Numbered from the stretch's first letter, positions 34,081 through 46,570 are shown. The stretch: 64,000 bases of DNA from Loripinus fragilis (GCA_964019695.1 OZ026521.1:34728774-34792773), one strand, 5' to 3'. The notes: generated by a model from the sequence alone, not told the origin. Numbers and translations are program-made.

Positions 34081-34407
34081 GCATGCGCGGATCCAGAAAG
34101 TTTTGTCAGAGAGGATCAAATAGTGACAATGTCTTTTTTGGGGAGTCAAACTCTGACGTTTTTTTCAAATATGTTTTTTTTTTACTTTTTTTAAAGTTGA
34201 TGAAGGCAGAAGATGATCCAATTACCACTCAAAGCTGACCATCATCGATCCGTTTCGCTGGATAGCTGATGATGTCTAAACATTGAATGCTTGCTTGGCG
34301 GCTTTGTGATTTTTCAGTGGATCTGGACCAATATTGCTAAGAAACCCTATATTTTTGTGATTTTTCAGAAGGGATCCGGACCCCTGTCCCCCTGGATCCG
34401 TGCATGC
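34081..34407. mobile_element. GGATCCAG-ended MITE
   Basis: GCATGCGCGGATCCAG (34081-34096) and CTGGATCCGTGCATGC (34392-34407) are inverted ends; the inside has GTGATTTTTCAG twice. Confidence 0.8.
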
Positions 34408-34539
34408 AAAGAGACAGATATGACTATCAAAATCTACTCGCACATATTGTCATGCAAAACTGCAGTGATTGATAGTCTGTAGGCTTTGCAACTGTCCTAC
34501 ACAGCATGTGCAATAGCAAAGATTTTCTTTTAAAAAGAA

Positions 34540-35045
34540 AGTGAGTATGATCAGGAAATACCACAATCACACACTGCAGACCAACCCATGGCACCGTAAG
34601 GAAGAGCCACATAACTTTTACAGTTACAATACATCTGTAAGACAATAATAGCAAAGCAACCACCTTTTCTCTTCCTCTTCAAGATGATTGCGAAACTAGA
34701 ATGGACACAATGTAATGCATAACAAAACAAAGACAAGCACAGAACTCCCATAAACAATGAGAAGTACATAAAACAATAGATCAACAACAAAAGAACCATC
34801 GCCTTAGAACGTACAGCAGCCTAAGCCACAGGGGAATTAAATGCATTTTACTGGCGCCACATCTTTACCCTAGATTATGTTGTTGTTAAAACACATTTTA
34901 GCTCGTATGGGGGCTTCCTAACTCATGCAATGTACCATCACAGAGAAACAATCAAATCAAATTAACATACTATGATTAAACAAAGAAAAAGGCTCATGAC
35001 TCACAGATAGTCAGAGCTAGAGAAAACCTCAAGTTGAGCTACTTG
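34540..35045 (-). repeat. Composite dispersed repeat, near full length
   Basis: On the minus strand it reads AGTAGCTCAACTTGAGGTTT, module A (34798-34895), then module B ending CCTGATCATACTCACTTTC. Collinear with 1797-2515 with internal deletions. Confidence 0.75.
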
Positions 35046-35782
35046 TTTGGCGAAAATATATTCTATTCTGTGCGCTTCCACGCAAAGTGACTGGTGCTGA
35101 CATGTTTATTTTCTCTAGTTGTAAAGTTCTTGGCGCAACAGCTTTATAATGTATCACGCTTGGCTTATAACTACTTGTCATGAACCCTGTGAATCTTTTG
35201 GTGAGAAAATCCTAAAATTAGACAAGTAAAATATTCTCTGCAGCATACACGTCGAAGATATAGTGATTAAATAAATTTGGCTAGTCTGTACGCTTCAATA
35301 ATGATTTCAAATTTAATTCATTGAGCCTGTGTTGAAAGTTGCATGGCTAGCATAAAAAATAAGAAAAATAACAACAGCAGCAAAGCGGCTTAAGAAATTT
35401 AACATATTTTATCTAAAAAATCAAAAACTAAAAACTCATACGTAGAAAATCTAATTAAATCTTAACAATTACAAAACATCCAGAATTTCTGTGCTCCTAT
35501 GCAAATAACGAAAAGCAAAGCAGTTGATTTTAAGTTGCAAGTGAGTTTCCCTAATCCCCTCAAATGTCTATACTGATACACCGAACAATCACAATCAACT
35601 CTAACTATGTTATCCTAAATAATGGCTCAACTTTTTGGTTAGCTAAGCTTTGTCTCTCTGTTAGTTGTAACCCATTTCTTTGTTCCACCACAGTTTGTTA
35701 ATTTATTACTTATTGTCAATTTCTCGTTTAATATTGGATTAGTTGGACAACCTCCATGCGGATAAGTAATGTTTGTGTTTTA
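35046..35782. other. No gene recognised
   Basis: AT-rich, nothing supported. Confidence 0.4.
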
Positions 35783-35880
35783 ACAAGAGCAGTTTTATGG
35801 TGAAAAATTTCCAAGTGCGTCTGTGGTGCCTATGACTGCTGTCCATTTTATGTGGATAGCTCTGCTGTTGTTAGTCTTTT
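35783..35880 (+). repeat. Module A, diverged copy
   Basis: TTTAACAAGAGCAGTTTTAT ... GATAGCTCTGCTGTTGTTAG, same layout as other module A copies; it directly precedes the mariner. Confidence 0.6.
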
Positions 35881-35889
35881 GTTTGTTGT

Positions 35890-37080
35890 TACGAGGGATG
35901 TTCATTACAGATTTCCCATGGCCTTCTTCTGGTAAAAGGCAGGACATTGAAATTGTCAACTGACACTAGACTATATCTCTATTGATCACATAATAATTTG
36001 TGCTATGATTTATGTAAATTTCATGTTGACGTGTGCTATTGTTACGTAAGGTAAAGTAATGGAGCCAGTTGAGTACAGAGCAGTCATCCGGTTTCTGTAT
36101 TCGAAAGGATGCACACCAAAGGAGGTGTTTGATGAGATAAAAGGGAATTATGGGGAAGATGTCCCGTCATATTACGTCGTCAAACTTTGGCTCGGTCAGT
36201 TCAAGTACGGTCGTACGTCAGTGGAAACGGTACCAATTCCTGAGCGCCCACAGTCTGCCATTGATTGATGCTGACATTTTATAGGATCGTCGTGTAAAAG
36301 TGCGCCAACTACCTCATGAGGTGTAGATCAGTGTAGGGTATGTGGAGAAAATCATACATGACAACTTGCACATGGGGTGGGTGTCTGCTCGATGGATTCC
36401 AGTTTTGCCCACACCTTTACAGAAGCAAGAACGAGTTGAGTGCGCTAAAGCTCTTTTGACCATGTGTCAGGACAATCATTAGGATTTTTTTCAAAAGATT
36501 GATAAGACAGGACAAAACATAGGTTCATCACTAAAATCCGGAAACAAAAGTTCAGTCAAAGCAAAGGAAGCATTATGACTCGCCACCTCTGAAAAAGACA
36601 CGTGCCCAACCATCTGCGGACAAATTCATGTAAACAGTAATTTTGGATCAACACAGAGTAGAGCTGATGGAATTCTTGGTTACGGGTGCCACAATTACTG
36701 GGATAAACTAAGCTTTGCTTCTGAAGAAATTGCCAAACGCCATCAAAACTGAGAGTTGTGGCATGCTGAAGTAAGGGGGTTGATTCCTAAAAGACAACGC
36801 TCCAGTTCATAACTCGTATGTTGCAAAGACAAAATCTCAGTCCTGTGGCTATGGAATCCTTCCCCATCCTCCTTACTATCCTGGTCTTGCACCATCTGAC
36901 TTCCATCTCTTTCCATCTGTGAAGTCATTTTAAAAAGGAAAGCGATTCTCAAGTAATGAGAGCCTCGTTTCCATAGTCAAATCATGGTTTCAGGTACAAC
37001 TTGCTGAGTTCTACAGGGGCGGACTTGATTTAGCAATTTAGAGAACGCAAAGTACGCCAGATCAGCCATCTAAAACAAGC
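35890..37080 (+). mobile_element. Degenerate mariner element
   Basis: A TA followed by CGAGGGATGTTCATTA at 35890-35907 looks like a mariner left end, about 150 bp before the transposase start. No matching right end was found; the 3' part seems replaced or rearranged at about 37011. Confidence 0.6.
36059..37040 (+). pseudogene. Decayed mariner transposase (SETMAR/GVQW3-like HTH plus DD34D catalytic part)
   Basis: The first 69 codons (36059-36268) read as the N-terminal helix-turn-helix of a mariner transposase, including YRAVIRFLYSKG and RPQSAID. The alignment continues in shifted frames. About 36283-36500 carries VEKIIHDNLHMGWVSARW and QKQERVECAKALLTMCQDN, with several in-frame stops. The catalytic region at about 36795-36950 has DNAPVHNS and LAPSDFHLFP, the second and third Asp regions of the DD34D family. 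At least three stop codons, frame changes and a missing stretch around the first catalytic Asp show it is inactive. The reading fades at about 37040, where an inverted repeat begins. Confidence 0.85.
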
Positions 37081-37470
37081 AAAACTGGGCACCTTGGAGT
37101 ACTCCGGAATAAATCAAGCGATTGCTGTATGAATTGTGAAAAAATAACACAACCTGATTGCCAAGAAGAACAACAAAGAATGACAAAATACAAGCACTTT
37201 CAATCCCTTTTACTAGTGACCATAATTTTTCAATATAAATAATCGAGACATGCTGAAAAATATCTCACTCAGTGAAGGCATTGCTCCGCCACCTTATTTT
37301 GGAACAGGTCACGTGACTGTTCTGTCTACACCACCTCGGAAGATGGAGTACTCCGGCGTACGCAATCACAGGTATTCCAGTGCACTTGATTTCTGTTCTG
37401 CCTGTACGGGGTGAAAGGAGTAAAGAGAACTGCTAAATTAAGTCCGCCCCAGTAGAGGTCTGTATAACTG
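37011..37470. repeat. Inverted repeat at the mariner 3' side
   Basis: GGGCGGACTTGATTTAGCA at about 37017-37035 recurs in reverse complement at about 37435-37453 (TGCTAAATTAAGTCCGCCCC). Weaker similarity extends over roughly 90 bp, including GTACTCCGG near 37098 and 37346. It may be a rearranged mariner end or a separate foldback. Confidence 0.55.
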
Positions 37471-39205
37471 CACAAAAAGATAGGAGAAGAGTATGACCAT
37501 TGCAGGAATCTATGTGCCAAGACCCGTTTCTCTGCACCCTTTGAAATAAGGTCAAGGGAAATCTTAAATGAACACCACCCGTAAGTTATACTGAGCGCAA
37601 ATTTGTGTTATGCTCTTGTAACCCATTAATTTTTGATTTTGGCTTTTCGTTATCACTTGATTTAAATGCACAATACAGCTCTACATGTAACAAAGACAAC
37701 CTTTTTGAAATTCTAAGCTCCTTGTCTGTCCAAAAGTTTCATCTGAAACTTATATAGAAAAGTAGAAGCATTTAGAGCTTTGTTTGAGTCAGGCCAAGAG
37801 GTACTAGTTTTTCTTCAACATTCCATGTGATTCCATAAGTCCTTTAAGGGTCAGAAAATCATACACGGGTACTTTGGCAAACAGTGAAGATCCAGATAAA
37901 ATGCCACAAAATACGGCATTTCATCTGCTAAGCTAATACAATATTTAGAGACTGAAATGCAACATTTTAGGAAAGTACAACCTGTCACACCCAATACTAT
38001 CAATCAAATCTACAATATCTTGACTTTAAATGTATCATAATTGATGGGAAATGTCATAGGTACACAAATGGCCAGTCTAAACCCAAGTTATTCTAGATGT
38101 TTCTTCCATATTAAAAACGGATTTTAGTTTTAGTTTTTCTAACAGTGCATGATAAATATATCTTTTCTACAATACTTGTTTTTACTGATATTATTGAGTG
38201 CATAGAAAGAAATCTCAGAGTGACATGGCTGTCTTTTAAAGTCTACTTGATATGAAAGTATTATTCTAATCTGGCAATATACTTTTGAGCAATCTTTTTG
38301 AGAGCTGATTATGCGTATTTGATCGCAGTCAAAAGGACTTCCTTGAAGCCTATCAACCACCAAATTCAGGTGATGATAGCAATTTATTAATAGTGACATG
38401 TAAAATACTTAGATTGAAGATTGAAACTTATTTAATAACGTTTACATAACTTTCATATCAGATTTAGGAAGAACTTATACTTTGTTTTTTGTTCAAGCTT
38501 GTATATGAGATTTTATCTGTGTTTCTGTGTGTTTTCCTAAGAGTGGGTTTGTGAATTTTGACGTCAACACATGAAGTCGCGTCTGTTAGTGCAATAACAC
38601 CATTAATTGCATTTTTACTAAAAAAGTAACGATTAGCTCTGTTATCTGAACCGTAGCTAATCGTCTCTGGCAATCCAGTATGGTCTTAATTTAACAGCTC
38701 GCGCATGCACCAATAATGGAAAGTGCATATTATCCATCAGGCCAAAACACCCTCGTACAAATTTAGAAATCCTGGACCGATATGCTTGGCAACGCGACGG
38801 TGGTCATGTATTTGTTTATCTCTTAGTATTACATTCAATAAACCACACATGCTCAACACTTGTTTTGTGTATTATTGTTTACTCCACCCCTTCCTGTGCT
38901 TCACAACTGATCAGTTTGCTGAGAAATTTAAATTTTTGACCCTCTTAATCACATATTTTGTCAATATTTGTAATATCTATTAAGAATAATCATGAGATGA
39001 TTCTGTGAAGTGATCAATGCGGCCATTTCCAATGGAAATGGGAGGAGAAAACTATAAGTAGGTAATTGATCGTATATTACAATGATAAAGAAATTAAATG
39101 GTACACTCGCTGCGCTCTCTTAATTCCTTAATAATTGTAATATATGATCTATATATGATCTATAATCTATACGTATTTTGCGCCTCTTCAATTTGCAGTT
39201 ATCTG
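37471..39205. other. No gene recognised
   Basis: Frames at 38139, 38464 (minus) and 38723 (plus) have no domain or splice support. Confidence 0.45.
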
Positions 39206-39207
<2 letters not shown>

Positions 39208-39243
<36 letters not shown>

Positions 39244-39257
39244 AGGGAGGGAGGGAG
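39208..39257 (+). repeat. (GA)n / (GGGA)n microsatellite
   Basis: About 14 GA units followed by five GGGA units; it generates ER-repeat frames that are not genes. Confidence 0.95.
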
Positions 39258-39329
39258 AGAATGACATGCTTGTTTTACTCTGGTTGTCTTCTTGATGTTA
39301 AGATGTTAACGTTGTTAGTGTCTTATTTC

Positions 39330-39640
39330 ACTTCACCACGATGTGGTGAGTTGGTTGCAATGTGTGATTGTTGCATTTCCTGGGCATTCTCACTTACTTC
39401 CTTGAATTTTACTAGATTCTAATTAAGAGGGCCGGTAGATCAGAATTTAAAGGAAGGTTAATTGATGCTTTATATTTTGATTGTAACTCAACCAGTTGTT
39501 TTCCTTAACTTAAGCTGTTTGTTTGTTTTTTGTTTGTCTTATTTATTTGTTTCATCTTAGTCATAATTTGAATTAGGTGTGGTATTTGATTGTATCGATT
39601 CCTGATCTTTGCACGCTTACTTACTTTGACTATTTCTCTG
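39330..39640 (+). repeat. Composite dispersed repeat fragments
   Basis: Module B-like (TGGTGAGTTGGTTGCAATGT, CATTTCCTGGGCATTCTCAC) followed by the middle block (GATTGTATCGATTCCTGATC) in the order opposite to the full-length copies. Confidence 0.6.
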
Positions 39641-39889
39641 TGATGATTCATTGAAAAGGCTAGTAACCATATGAGAGCTAAACAATTTACTTTTTTCTTC
39701 TTCTGGTAATGGATTCGTAATAGAAACTTTCACTCTATGAGAATCGTTCGAAACTGAAAGTAGACATTGAAAGGATGTGTCGTAAAACGTACGTGTGCTG
39801 TGAAATGTGGGTAATCACACACAAGACTAAATAACTACACATTATTAACTCTCGCCATTATGAATATGTACACCATTGCACGAACATTT

Positions 39890-40740
39890 AGTGTGCATTA
39901 TAATAATTGTATGAGTCTGTCCTTCCGTCCGTCCCTCTTGTTGGAGATAGTGAAAATGCTAATAGCTCTTGAACTACATGGCACTCGTATACATGTATTT
40001 TAATTAAATTGTGCATACACATGCATGTCAGCATTTTCTAACCACTGGCCATCTTCGCAAGCCAAGGATACTAAGTCCACTTCGTTCCTTAAGAACGAAG
40101 TGGACTTAGTACCCTTGGCTTGCAAATAGACCACTGGCATGCATAACAACCTTTTATTGATGGACGAGGCTGTGCTGAACATCAGTTCAGTCGGTCGAAG
40201 TCAGATATTTAAAACGCTCTTAACTCTTGAACCGCATGGTAAATCAGGGCCAAATTTTTCATACTTATATATTTTAACATTGTTCAGTCACTGGTATGCA
40301 AGATGATGCAGAGGCTTCGCATAATTAATTGTACGACCCTTTGGTGTGCATTATAAACATTGTGACTCTGTCCGTCCTTTGGTGTGGTATGGGTCCCTTC
40401 ATCCATATGTGATAATAATAATAAAAAAAAATCTTGAACCACATGGTATACTTTAATCATTTTTACGTACATATGCATGTCAACCTTGTCTAAATATAGG
40501 CACACATAACAGCTGTAATTACTATTGAACCGAACTTTATTATGTTGATAAAATTTTGCATACTTATACATTTTAACATTGTCTAATCACTGGTTTGAAA
40601 AACGAGTAATTGGTCGATTAATTGCATATGTTGTGCATTTTTATGACTGTGTGAGTCAGTTGGTCCGTCTGTTAGCCCTATATGACAATGCTCATAACCA
40701 TTGAACCACATGGTATATTTTAATCAAATTTTGCATACAT
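39890..40740 (+). mobile_element. ~157-bp tandem-repeat element (family T1), left half
   Basis: Repeated units carry CTCTTGAACCACATGGTATA, TTTTGCATACATATGCATGT and AACCACTGGCATGCATAACA. Unit heads resemble GTGCATTATAA...GTCCGTCC. The right half lies beyond the 11.77-kb insertion. A palindromic MITE is also inserted here at 40049. Confidence 0.75.
40049..40129. mobile_element. Palindromic MITE with 8-bp target duplication
   Basis: An almost perfect palindrome (CCATCTTCGCAAGCC ... GGCTTGCAAATAG) flanked by ACCACTGG at 40041-40048 and 40130-40137. The host sequence AACCACTGGCATGCATAAC is otherwise intact. An 8-bp duplication suits the hAT superfamily, but the ends are too short to assign. Confidence 0.8.
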
Positions 40741-40746
40741 ATGCAT
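40741..40746. repeat. Target-site duplication ATGCAT, left
   Basis: Immediately precedes the left end of the 11.77-kb element and is identical to 52521-52526. Confidence 0.75.
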
Positions 40747-40905
40747 TGTTGCAGCACGTTTTGTAAAAATGTAATAATTATTACATTTTGATTTTTTTAT
40801 TACATTTTGCGTCGCCAACGTCGACGCAAAATGAAATAAAGATGTAATAATACGATTATTACATTTTGCGTCGATAAGGTGCATATCAACGCAAAATGAA
40901 ATAAT
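40747..40905 (+). repeat. Left terminal inverted repeat with palindromic modules
   Basis: Contains two palindrome-like modules of the form ATTACATTTTGCGTCG ... CGACGCAAAATGAAAT, plus AATAATTATT cores. Such repeated subterminal motifs are typical transposase-binding arrangements; the binding role is inferred. Confidence 0.8.
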
Positions 40906-41759
40906 GTTGGAAGAAGCTAGCTTATTTCACTCGTTTGAGTTAGATTAGAGATATAATCTTGAAATTTCATAAAATAAGTTTGAAATTGAAATGACCTATT
41001 TTTTTCTTCTTTCCTTGACATTTTGAACTTATGCTCTCATTTTAAGCCTATGAACGTTTAAGCCTCGTTCTGACTATACCTATGTAGCCACAGTACATCC
41101 CGATACCGTAATGCACTGGAACACATTTCATAAAAATTGAATTGCATTCTCACCTTAACGATGTTACTCCGGTATAGCCCTGTTTTTTCAAGACTTTACA
41201 TATTGTTATATATACATATGCAGAATTTGTTAAACTGGGCAGACTGGGCCTCTACCGTGCCCAACCGAAGTAGCAACAAGTTTTCGGGTAAAAATGGGGC
41301 TTTACCAGCTCAAACCATGACAATACCTGTCACAACCGGTGCGAACCGTGACACTACCGTTCTTAATTTGGGGCTCTACCGTCCTATCACAGGGGCAAAC
41401 CGTGGGGGGTGTCTTCAACGTGCTCGGCTAATAACGGTGGAGACACGGACGTTGCGGGTGTCGTCCCGGCTTACCACGGTATTTGACAGCATTCCTGGTG
41501 ACTCACGTTGACTCCCAGTTGTTTTCAACAACTTAGAACAACCAGGGAATGAGCCGGTTCAACACTGTTCATCCTGGTTTGCCAAGGTTGTCCACTATTG
41601 TGACATGGGTTTACAACAGTTCATCCCTGATCACAAAGCCAGGATGAAACGGCCCCTTAGATATAGGCATATTTCCCATTGTTATCCTGGGTCAGGTTTG
41701 GTACTTGATTGTATCGATTCCTGATCTTTGAACCTTACTTACTTTGTAAACTATTTAAA
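40906..41759. other. Left internal part of the 11.77-kb element; CCG/ACCGT-rich stretch
   Basis: 40906-41250 shows nothing recognisable. 41250-41640 is unusually GC-rich and repeats ACCGT, CGTG and CCGG-type words (TCACAACCGGTGCGAACCGT and similar), which keeps a 124-codon frame open by chance. 41675-41745 is a fragment of the dispersed composite repeat (ATTGTATCGATTCCTGATC). Confidence 0.5.
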
Positions 41760-44700
41760 TACAACACTATATCAATTCTGTTCATGGGATTTATTTCTCA
41801 TTATTTAGGAGCATATTTAAAGTAATAAGGGCGTTTTGAACGTGAATAAACCATTGTAAAAATGCTGTAAGAAAAAATCAATCAGTTGTTCCTTCTTGTT
41901 AAAATTATTACATTATTTCATAACGCGTTAAGCTTGGACAACGCAAAATGTAATAATGTAATAATATGAAGTAAATATATTGTTTTTATAGTTTGCTTAA
42001 CGTGAGATGGCTGAATACTATTCAAATATAACACTATATCAATTCTGTTCATGGAATTTATTTCTCATTATTTATGAGCATATTTAAAGTAATAAGGGCG
42101 TTTTGAACGTGAATACACCATTGTTAGAAATGCTGTAAGCAAAAATCAATCAGTTTACCCTTCTTGTTAAAATTATTACATTATTTCATAACGCGTTATG
42201 CTAGGACAACGCAAAATGTAATAATGTAATAATATGAAATAAATATACTGTTTTTATAGTTTGCTAAACGTGAGATGGCTGAATACTATTCACTATTCAA
42301 ATATAACACAATATAAATTATGTTCACGGGATTTATTTACAGACATATTCAAATAGCGTTTTGTACGTGAATAAACCATTTTATGAATTGCTGTCAGAAA
42401 AAAAAAAATCAATCATTTTTCACTTTTTTCAAAATTATTACATTATTTTATAATGCGTTTTGCTATGAAACCGCAAAATGACGCAATGTAGTAATATGAA
42501 ATAAAGCCTGTGGGTTTTTAAAGTATATTTGCATTAGATGGCTGTATACTATGTAAATATAACACTATATCAATTCTGTTTATGGAATGTATTTCTCATT
42601 ATTTATATAAAGTAATAAGGGCGTTTTGAACGTGAATAAACCATTGTAAAAATTGCTGTAAGAAAAATCAATCAGTTGTTCCTTCTTGTTAAAATTATTA
42701 CATTATTTCATAACGTGTTATGCTAGGACAACGCAAAATGTAATAATGTAATAATATGAAGTAAATATACTGTTTTTACAGTTTGCTTAACGTGAGATGG
42801 CTGAATACTATTCAAATATATACAATATAAATTATGTTCACGGGATTCATTTACAGACATATTCAAATAGGCATTTTGTACGTGAATAAACCATTTTAAG
42901 GATTGCTGTCAGGAAAAAAATTCAATCATTTTTCACATTTTTTAAAATTATTACATTTTTTCATAATGCGTTTTGCTATGAAACCGCGAAATGAAATAAT
43001 GTAGTAATATGAAATAAAGCTTGTGGGTTTTTAAAGTATATTTGCATTACATGGCTGTATACTTTGTAAATATAACACTTTATCAATTGTGTTCATGGGA
43101 TTTATTTCTCATTATTTATATAAAGTAATAAGGGCGTTTTGAACGTGAATAAACCATTGTAAAAATGCTGTAAGAAAAAATCAATCAGTTGTTCCTTCTT
43201 GTTAAAATTATTACATTATTTCATAACGCGTTATGCTTGGACAACGCAAAATGTAATAATGTAATAATATGAAGTAAATATATTGTTTTTATAGTTTGCT
43301 TAACGTGAGATGGCTGAATACTATTCAAATATAACACTATATCAATTCTGTTCATGGAATTTATTTCTCATTATTTATGAGCATATTTAAAGTAATAAGG
43401 GCGTTTTGAACGTGAATACACCATTGTTAAAAATGCTGTAAGCAAAAATCAATCAGTTTACCCTTCTTGTTAAAATTATTACATTATTTCATAACGCGTT
43501 ATGCTAGGACAACGCAAAATGTAATAATGTAATAATATGAAATAAATATACTGTTTTTATAGTTTGCTAAACGTGAGATGGCTAAATACTATTCACTATT
43601 CAAATATAACACAATATAAATTATGTTCACGGGATTTATTTACAGACATGTTCAAATAGGCGTTTTGTACGTGAATAAACCATTTTATGAATTGCTGTCA
43701 GAAAAAAAATCAATCATTTTTCACTTTTTTAAAAATTATTACATTATTTTATAATGCGTTTTGCTATGAAACCGCAAAATGACGCAATGTAGTAATATGA
43801 AATAAAGCCTGTGGGTTTTTAAAGTATATTTGTATTAGATGGCTGTATACTATGTAAATATAACACTATATCAATTCTGTTTATGGAATGTATTTCTCAT
43901 TATTTATATAAAGTAATAAGGGCGTTTTGAACGTGAATAAACCATTGTTAAAATTGCTGTAAGAAAGAATTAATCAGTTGTTCCTTCTTGTTAAAATTAT
44001 TACATCATTTCATAACGCGTTATGCTAGGACAACGCAAAATGTAATAATGTAATAATATGAAGCAAATATATTGTTTTTATAGTTTGCTTAACGTGAGAA
44101 GGCTGAATACTATTCAAATATAACACTATATCAATTCTGTTCATGGAATTTATTTCTCATTATTTAAGAGTATATTTAAAGTAATAAGGGCGTTTTGAAC
44201 GTTAATAAACCATTGTAAAAATTGCTGTAAGCAAAAATCAATCAGTTTTCCCTTCTTGTTAAAATTATTACATTATTTCATAACGCGTTGTGCTAGGACA
44301 ACGCAAAATGTAATAATGTAATAATATGAAGCAAATATATTGTTCTTATAGTTTGCTTAACGTGAGATGGCTGAATACTATTCAAATATAACACTATATC
44401 AATTCTGTTCATGGAATGTATTTCTCATTATTTAAGAGCATATTTAAATTAATAAGGGCGTTTTGAACGTGAATACACCATTGTAAAAAATGCTGTAAGC
44501 AAAAATCAATCAGTTTACCCTTCTTGTTAAAATTATTACATTATTTCATAACGCGTTATGCTAGGACAACGCAAAATGTAATAATGTAATAATATGAAGT
44601 AAATATACTGTTTTTATAGTTTGCTTAACGTGAGATGGCTGAATACTATTCAAATATAACACAATATAAATTATGTTCACGGGATTCATTTACAGACATA

Positions 44701-45010
44701 TTCAAATAGGCATTTTGTACGTGAATAAACCATTTTATGAATTGCTGTCAGAAAAAAAATTCAATCATTTTTCACATTTTTCAAAATTATTACATTTTTT
44801 CATGATGCGTTTTGCTATGAAACCGCAAAATGAAATAATGTAGTAATATGAAATAAAGCTTGTGGGGTTTTAAAGTATATTTGCATTAGATGGCTGTATA
44901 CTATACACTATATCAATTGTGTTCATGGGATTTATCTCTCATTATTTAAGAGCATATTTAAAGTAATAAGGGCGTTTTGAACGTGATTAAGCAAAAATCA
45001 ATCAGTTGTT
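41760..45010. repeat. Satellite array, ~262-bp monomers with 1303-bp higher-order period
   Basis: About thirteen copies of a 255-267 bp monomer. Landmarks recurring in each are TCAATTCTGTTCATGG (or AATTATGTTCACGG), GGGCGTTTTGAACGTGAATA, AAAATTATTACATT and ACGCAAAATGTAATAATG. At least two monomer types alternate. Blocks 1303 bp apart (for example 42031 and 43334; 42306 and 43609) are nearly identical, with only about two differences over 270 bp in one comparison. Neighbouring monomers of different type are much more diverged. This is higher-order organisation. Confidence 0.9.
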
Positions 45011-45360
45011 CCTTCTTGTTAAAATTATTACATTAATTTATAACGCGTTATGCAGGTCAATTAAGAAATGAAATAACGTAAAAATATGTAATTAATTCTA
45101 ATTGGTTTTCAAGTAAGTTTGCACTAGAAGGTTAACTTTTTTATTAATACAACATTATATTTTTTCAGTTCATGGGATCATTTACGAACATTTTATAAGT
45201 TAAAGGTTGTTTTTGCATGTTTGTCAACCACAGTTATAATTGATCTAGATAAATTAATCAATCCGTTTTACTATTCAGAATTATAACATTATTTCATTAT
45301 TCGTTGTGCTTGGAAAAAGCAAAATATAATATTGTAATAAAATGGAAGTAATCTTAAGCA
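45011..45360. repeat. Degenerate satellite monomers at the array edge
   Basis: Recognisable but strongly diverged continuation of the array (ATAACGCGTTATGC, TTCAGTTCATGGGATCA, then a decayed AAAGCAAAATATAATATTG), the usual pattern at satellite edges. Confidence 0.65.
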
Positions 45361-45747
45361 GTTTAAAATCTTCATCTTTACATACCACAGTTGACCATCG
45401 TACAGTTTCTGAAATTGGAAGCTGCTACTACTGAACGCTCAAAAATCGTTAGCTGCTTTACACATTAATGTGTAAAAAACTGAAAAGGAAATTAAAAGGT
45501 TATTGATGGGTTCGCTTTTTAATTGGAGATGACTGCACTTGAAAGGTAAGAAATACTTCTATCATTTTTCGCTTCGATTTGGAACCATCCATTTGTTTCT
45601 ATACAATAATATGATTCAGCTGTTGAATTTCTGGTGAGTCTTTACCTGCTTGTGTCGTCTGCTTATATCCTTTGCAAATAGTTCTGGTCCAGATCAAGCC
45701 TACATTTTGTCAGGCCTCCATGCAAGCTGAACATTTCTTGTACTTCA

Positions 45748-46092
45748 ACAACAGCAGCATCTAGGGCGAAGATTTGGTACCAGTAAAATGCATTTAAGCA
45801 ACCCGGTTGCTTAGGTTGCTGTCCGTTCTAAGGTGGTGGTTCTGTTGTTGTTGACTTTTTGTTTATTGTTACTCCCATCATGGGAGTCTGTAATTGTTCT
45901 ATGTTTTGTTGTATGTTACTTTATGTCCATTCTAGTATTGCAATCATCTTGATGGGGAAGTGAGAGCTGGTTGCTTTGCTTAATTTGTCTTCCTGGTGTC
46001 TCGTGATGGTTGAGTGTCTCTTCCTCGCGGTGCCATGGGGTTGTCTGCAGTTTGTGATTGTGGTATTTCCTGATCATACTCACTTACTGTTT
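45748..46092 (+). repeat. Composite dispersed repeat inside the 11.77-kb element
   Basis: Module A, GGTTGCTTTGCTTAATTTGT and module B (CATGGGGTTGTCTGCAGTTT) in the canonical order, ~345 bp. Confidence 0.75.
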
Positions 46093-46570
46093 CTGATCCA
46101 GACATATTATTTGGCCTGATCTTGATCGATACTGTTTGTCCCTCTGATCACATTCATCTGCTGATATCTGCACAGTTCATAAAAAGAGACGTATTACATT
46201 TTTATTTTCTAAATAGTGTTGTTCACTTAAGAAACTCGCTTCCTTCAGTTTTTTTTTCAGCAAGACATGAGGGACCATGCAGGTGGACGATGAGGCGAAT
46301 ATAGCTTGGTTTGATACTTTTTGTAACAGAAGCTTTAATAATTAGTAGTCAGGGCGAACCCATATTTGACTTATCCATAGACTAGCATGACAGGTCGAAA
46401 TACAATACCCTATAAGCAAACCTATACGATTTTTGCTTCTATTCAACGGCCTGGGCGGCTTGTTGGCCGACCAACAAGTTTGGCGGGTTTATTTCGCCCA
46501 GCGTTGGAAAAATAGTCATTATAATACTAGTCAAGTTGTTTGAAATGTGATGTTATGTGTATCATGTTTA
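46093..46570. other. No gene recognised
   Basis: Begins with a GATCAGGCC-family arm (46095-46135); otherwise nothing supported. Confidence 0.4.

Noticed and set aside
39098..39422. ER-rich frames
   Set aside because: Translation of the (GA)n microsatellite.
41137..41511. 124-codon frame as a coding exon
   Set aside because: It coincides with a word-repetitive GC-rich block, and the translation is low-information with no splice sites or domain.
41760..45360. CRISPR array or bacterial repeat system
   Set aside because: Units of ~262 bp are contiguous without unique spacers, and the context is clearly eukaryotic.
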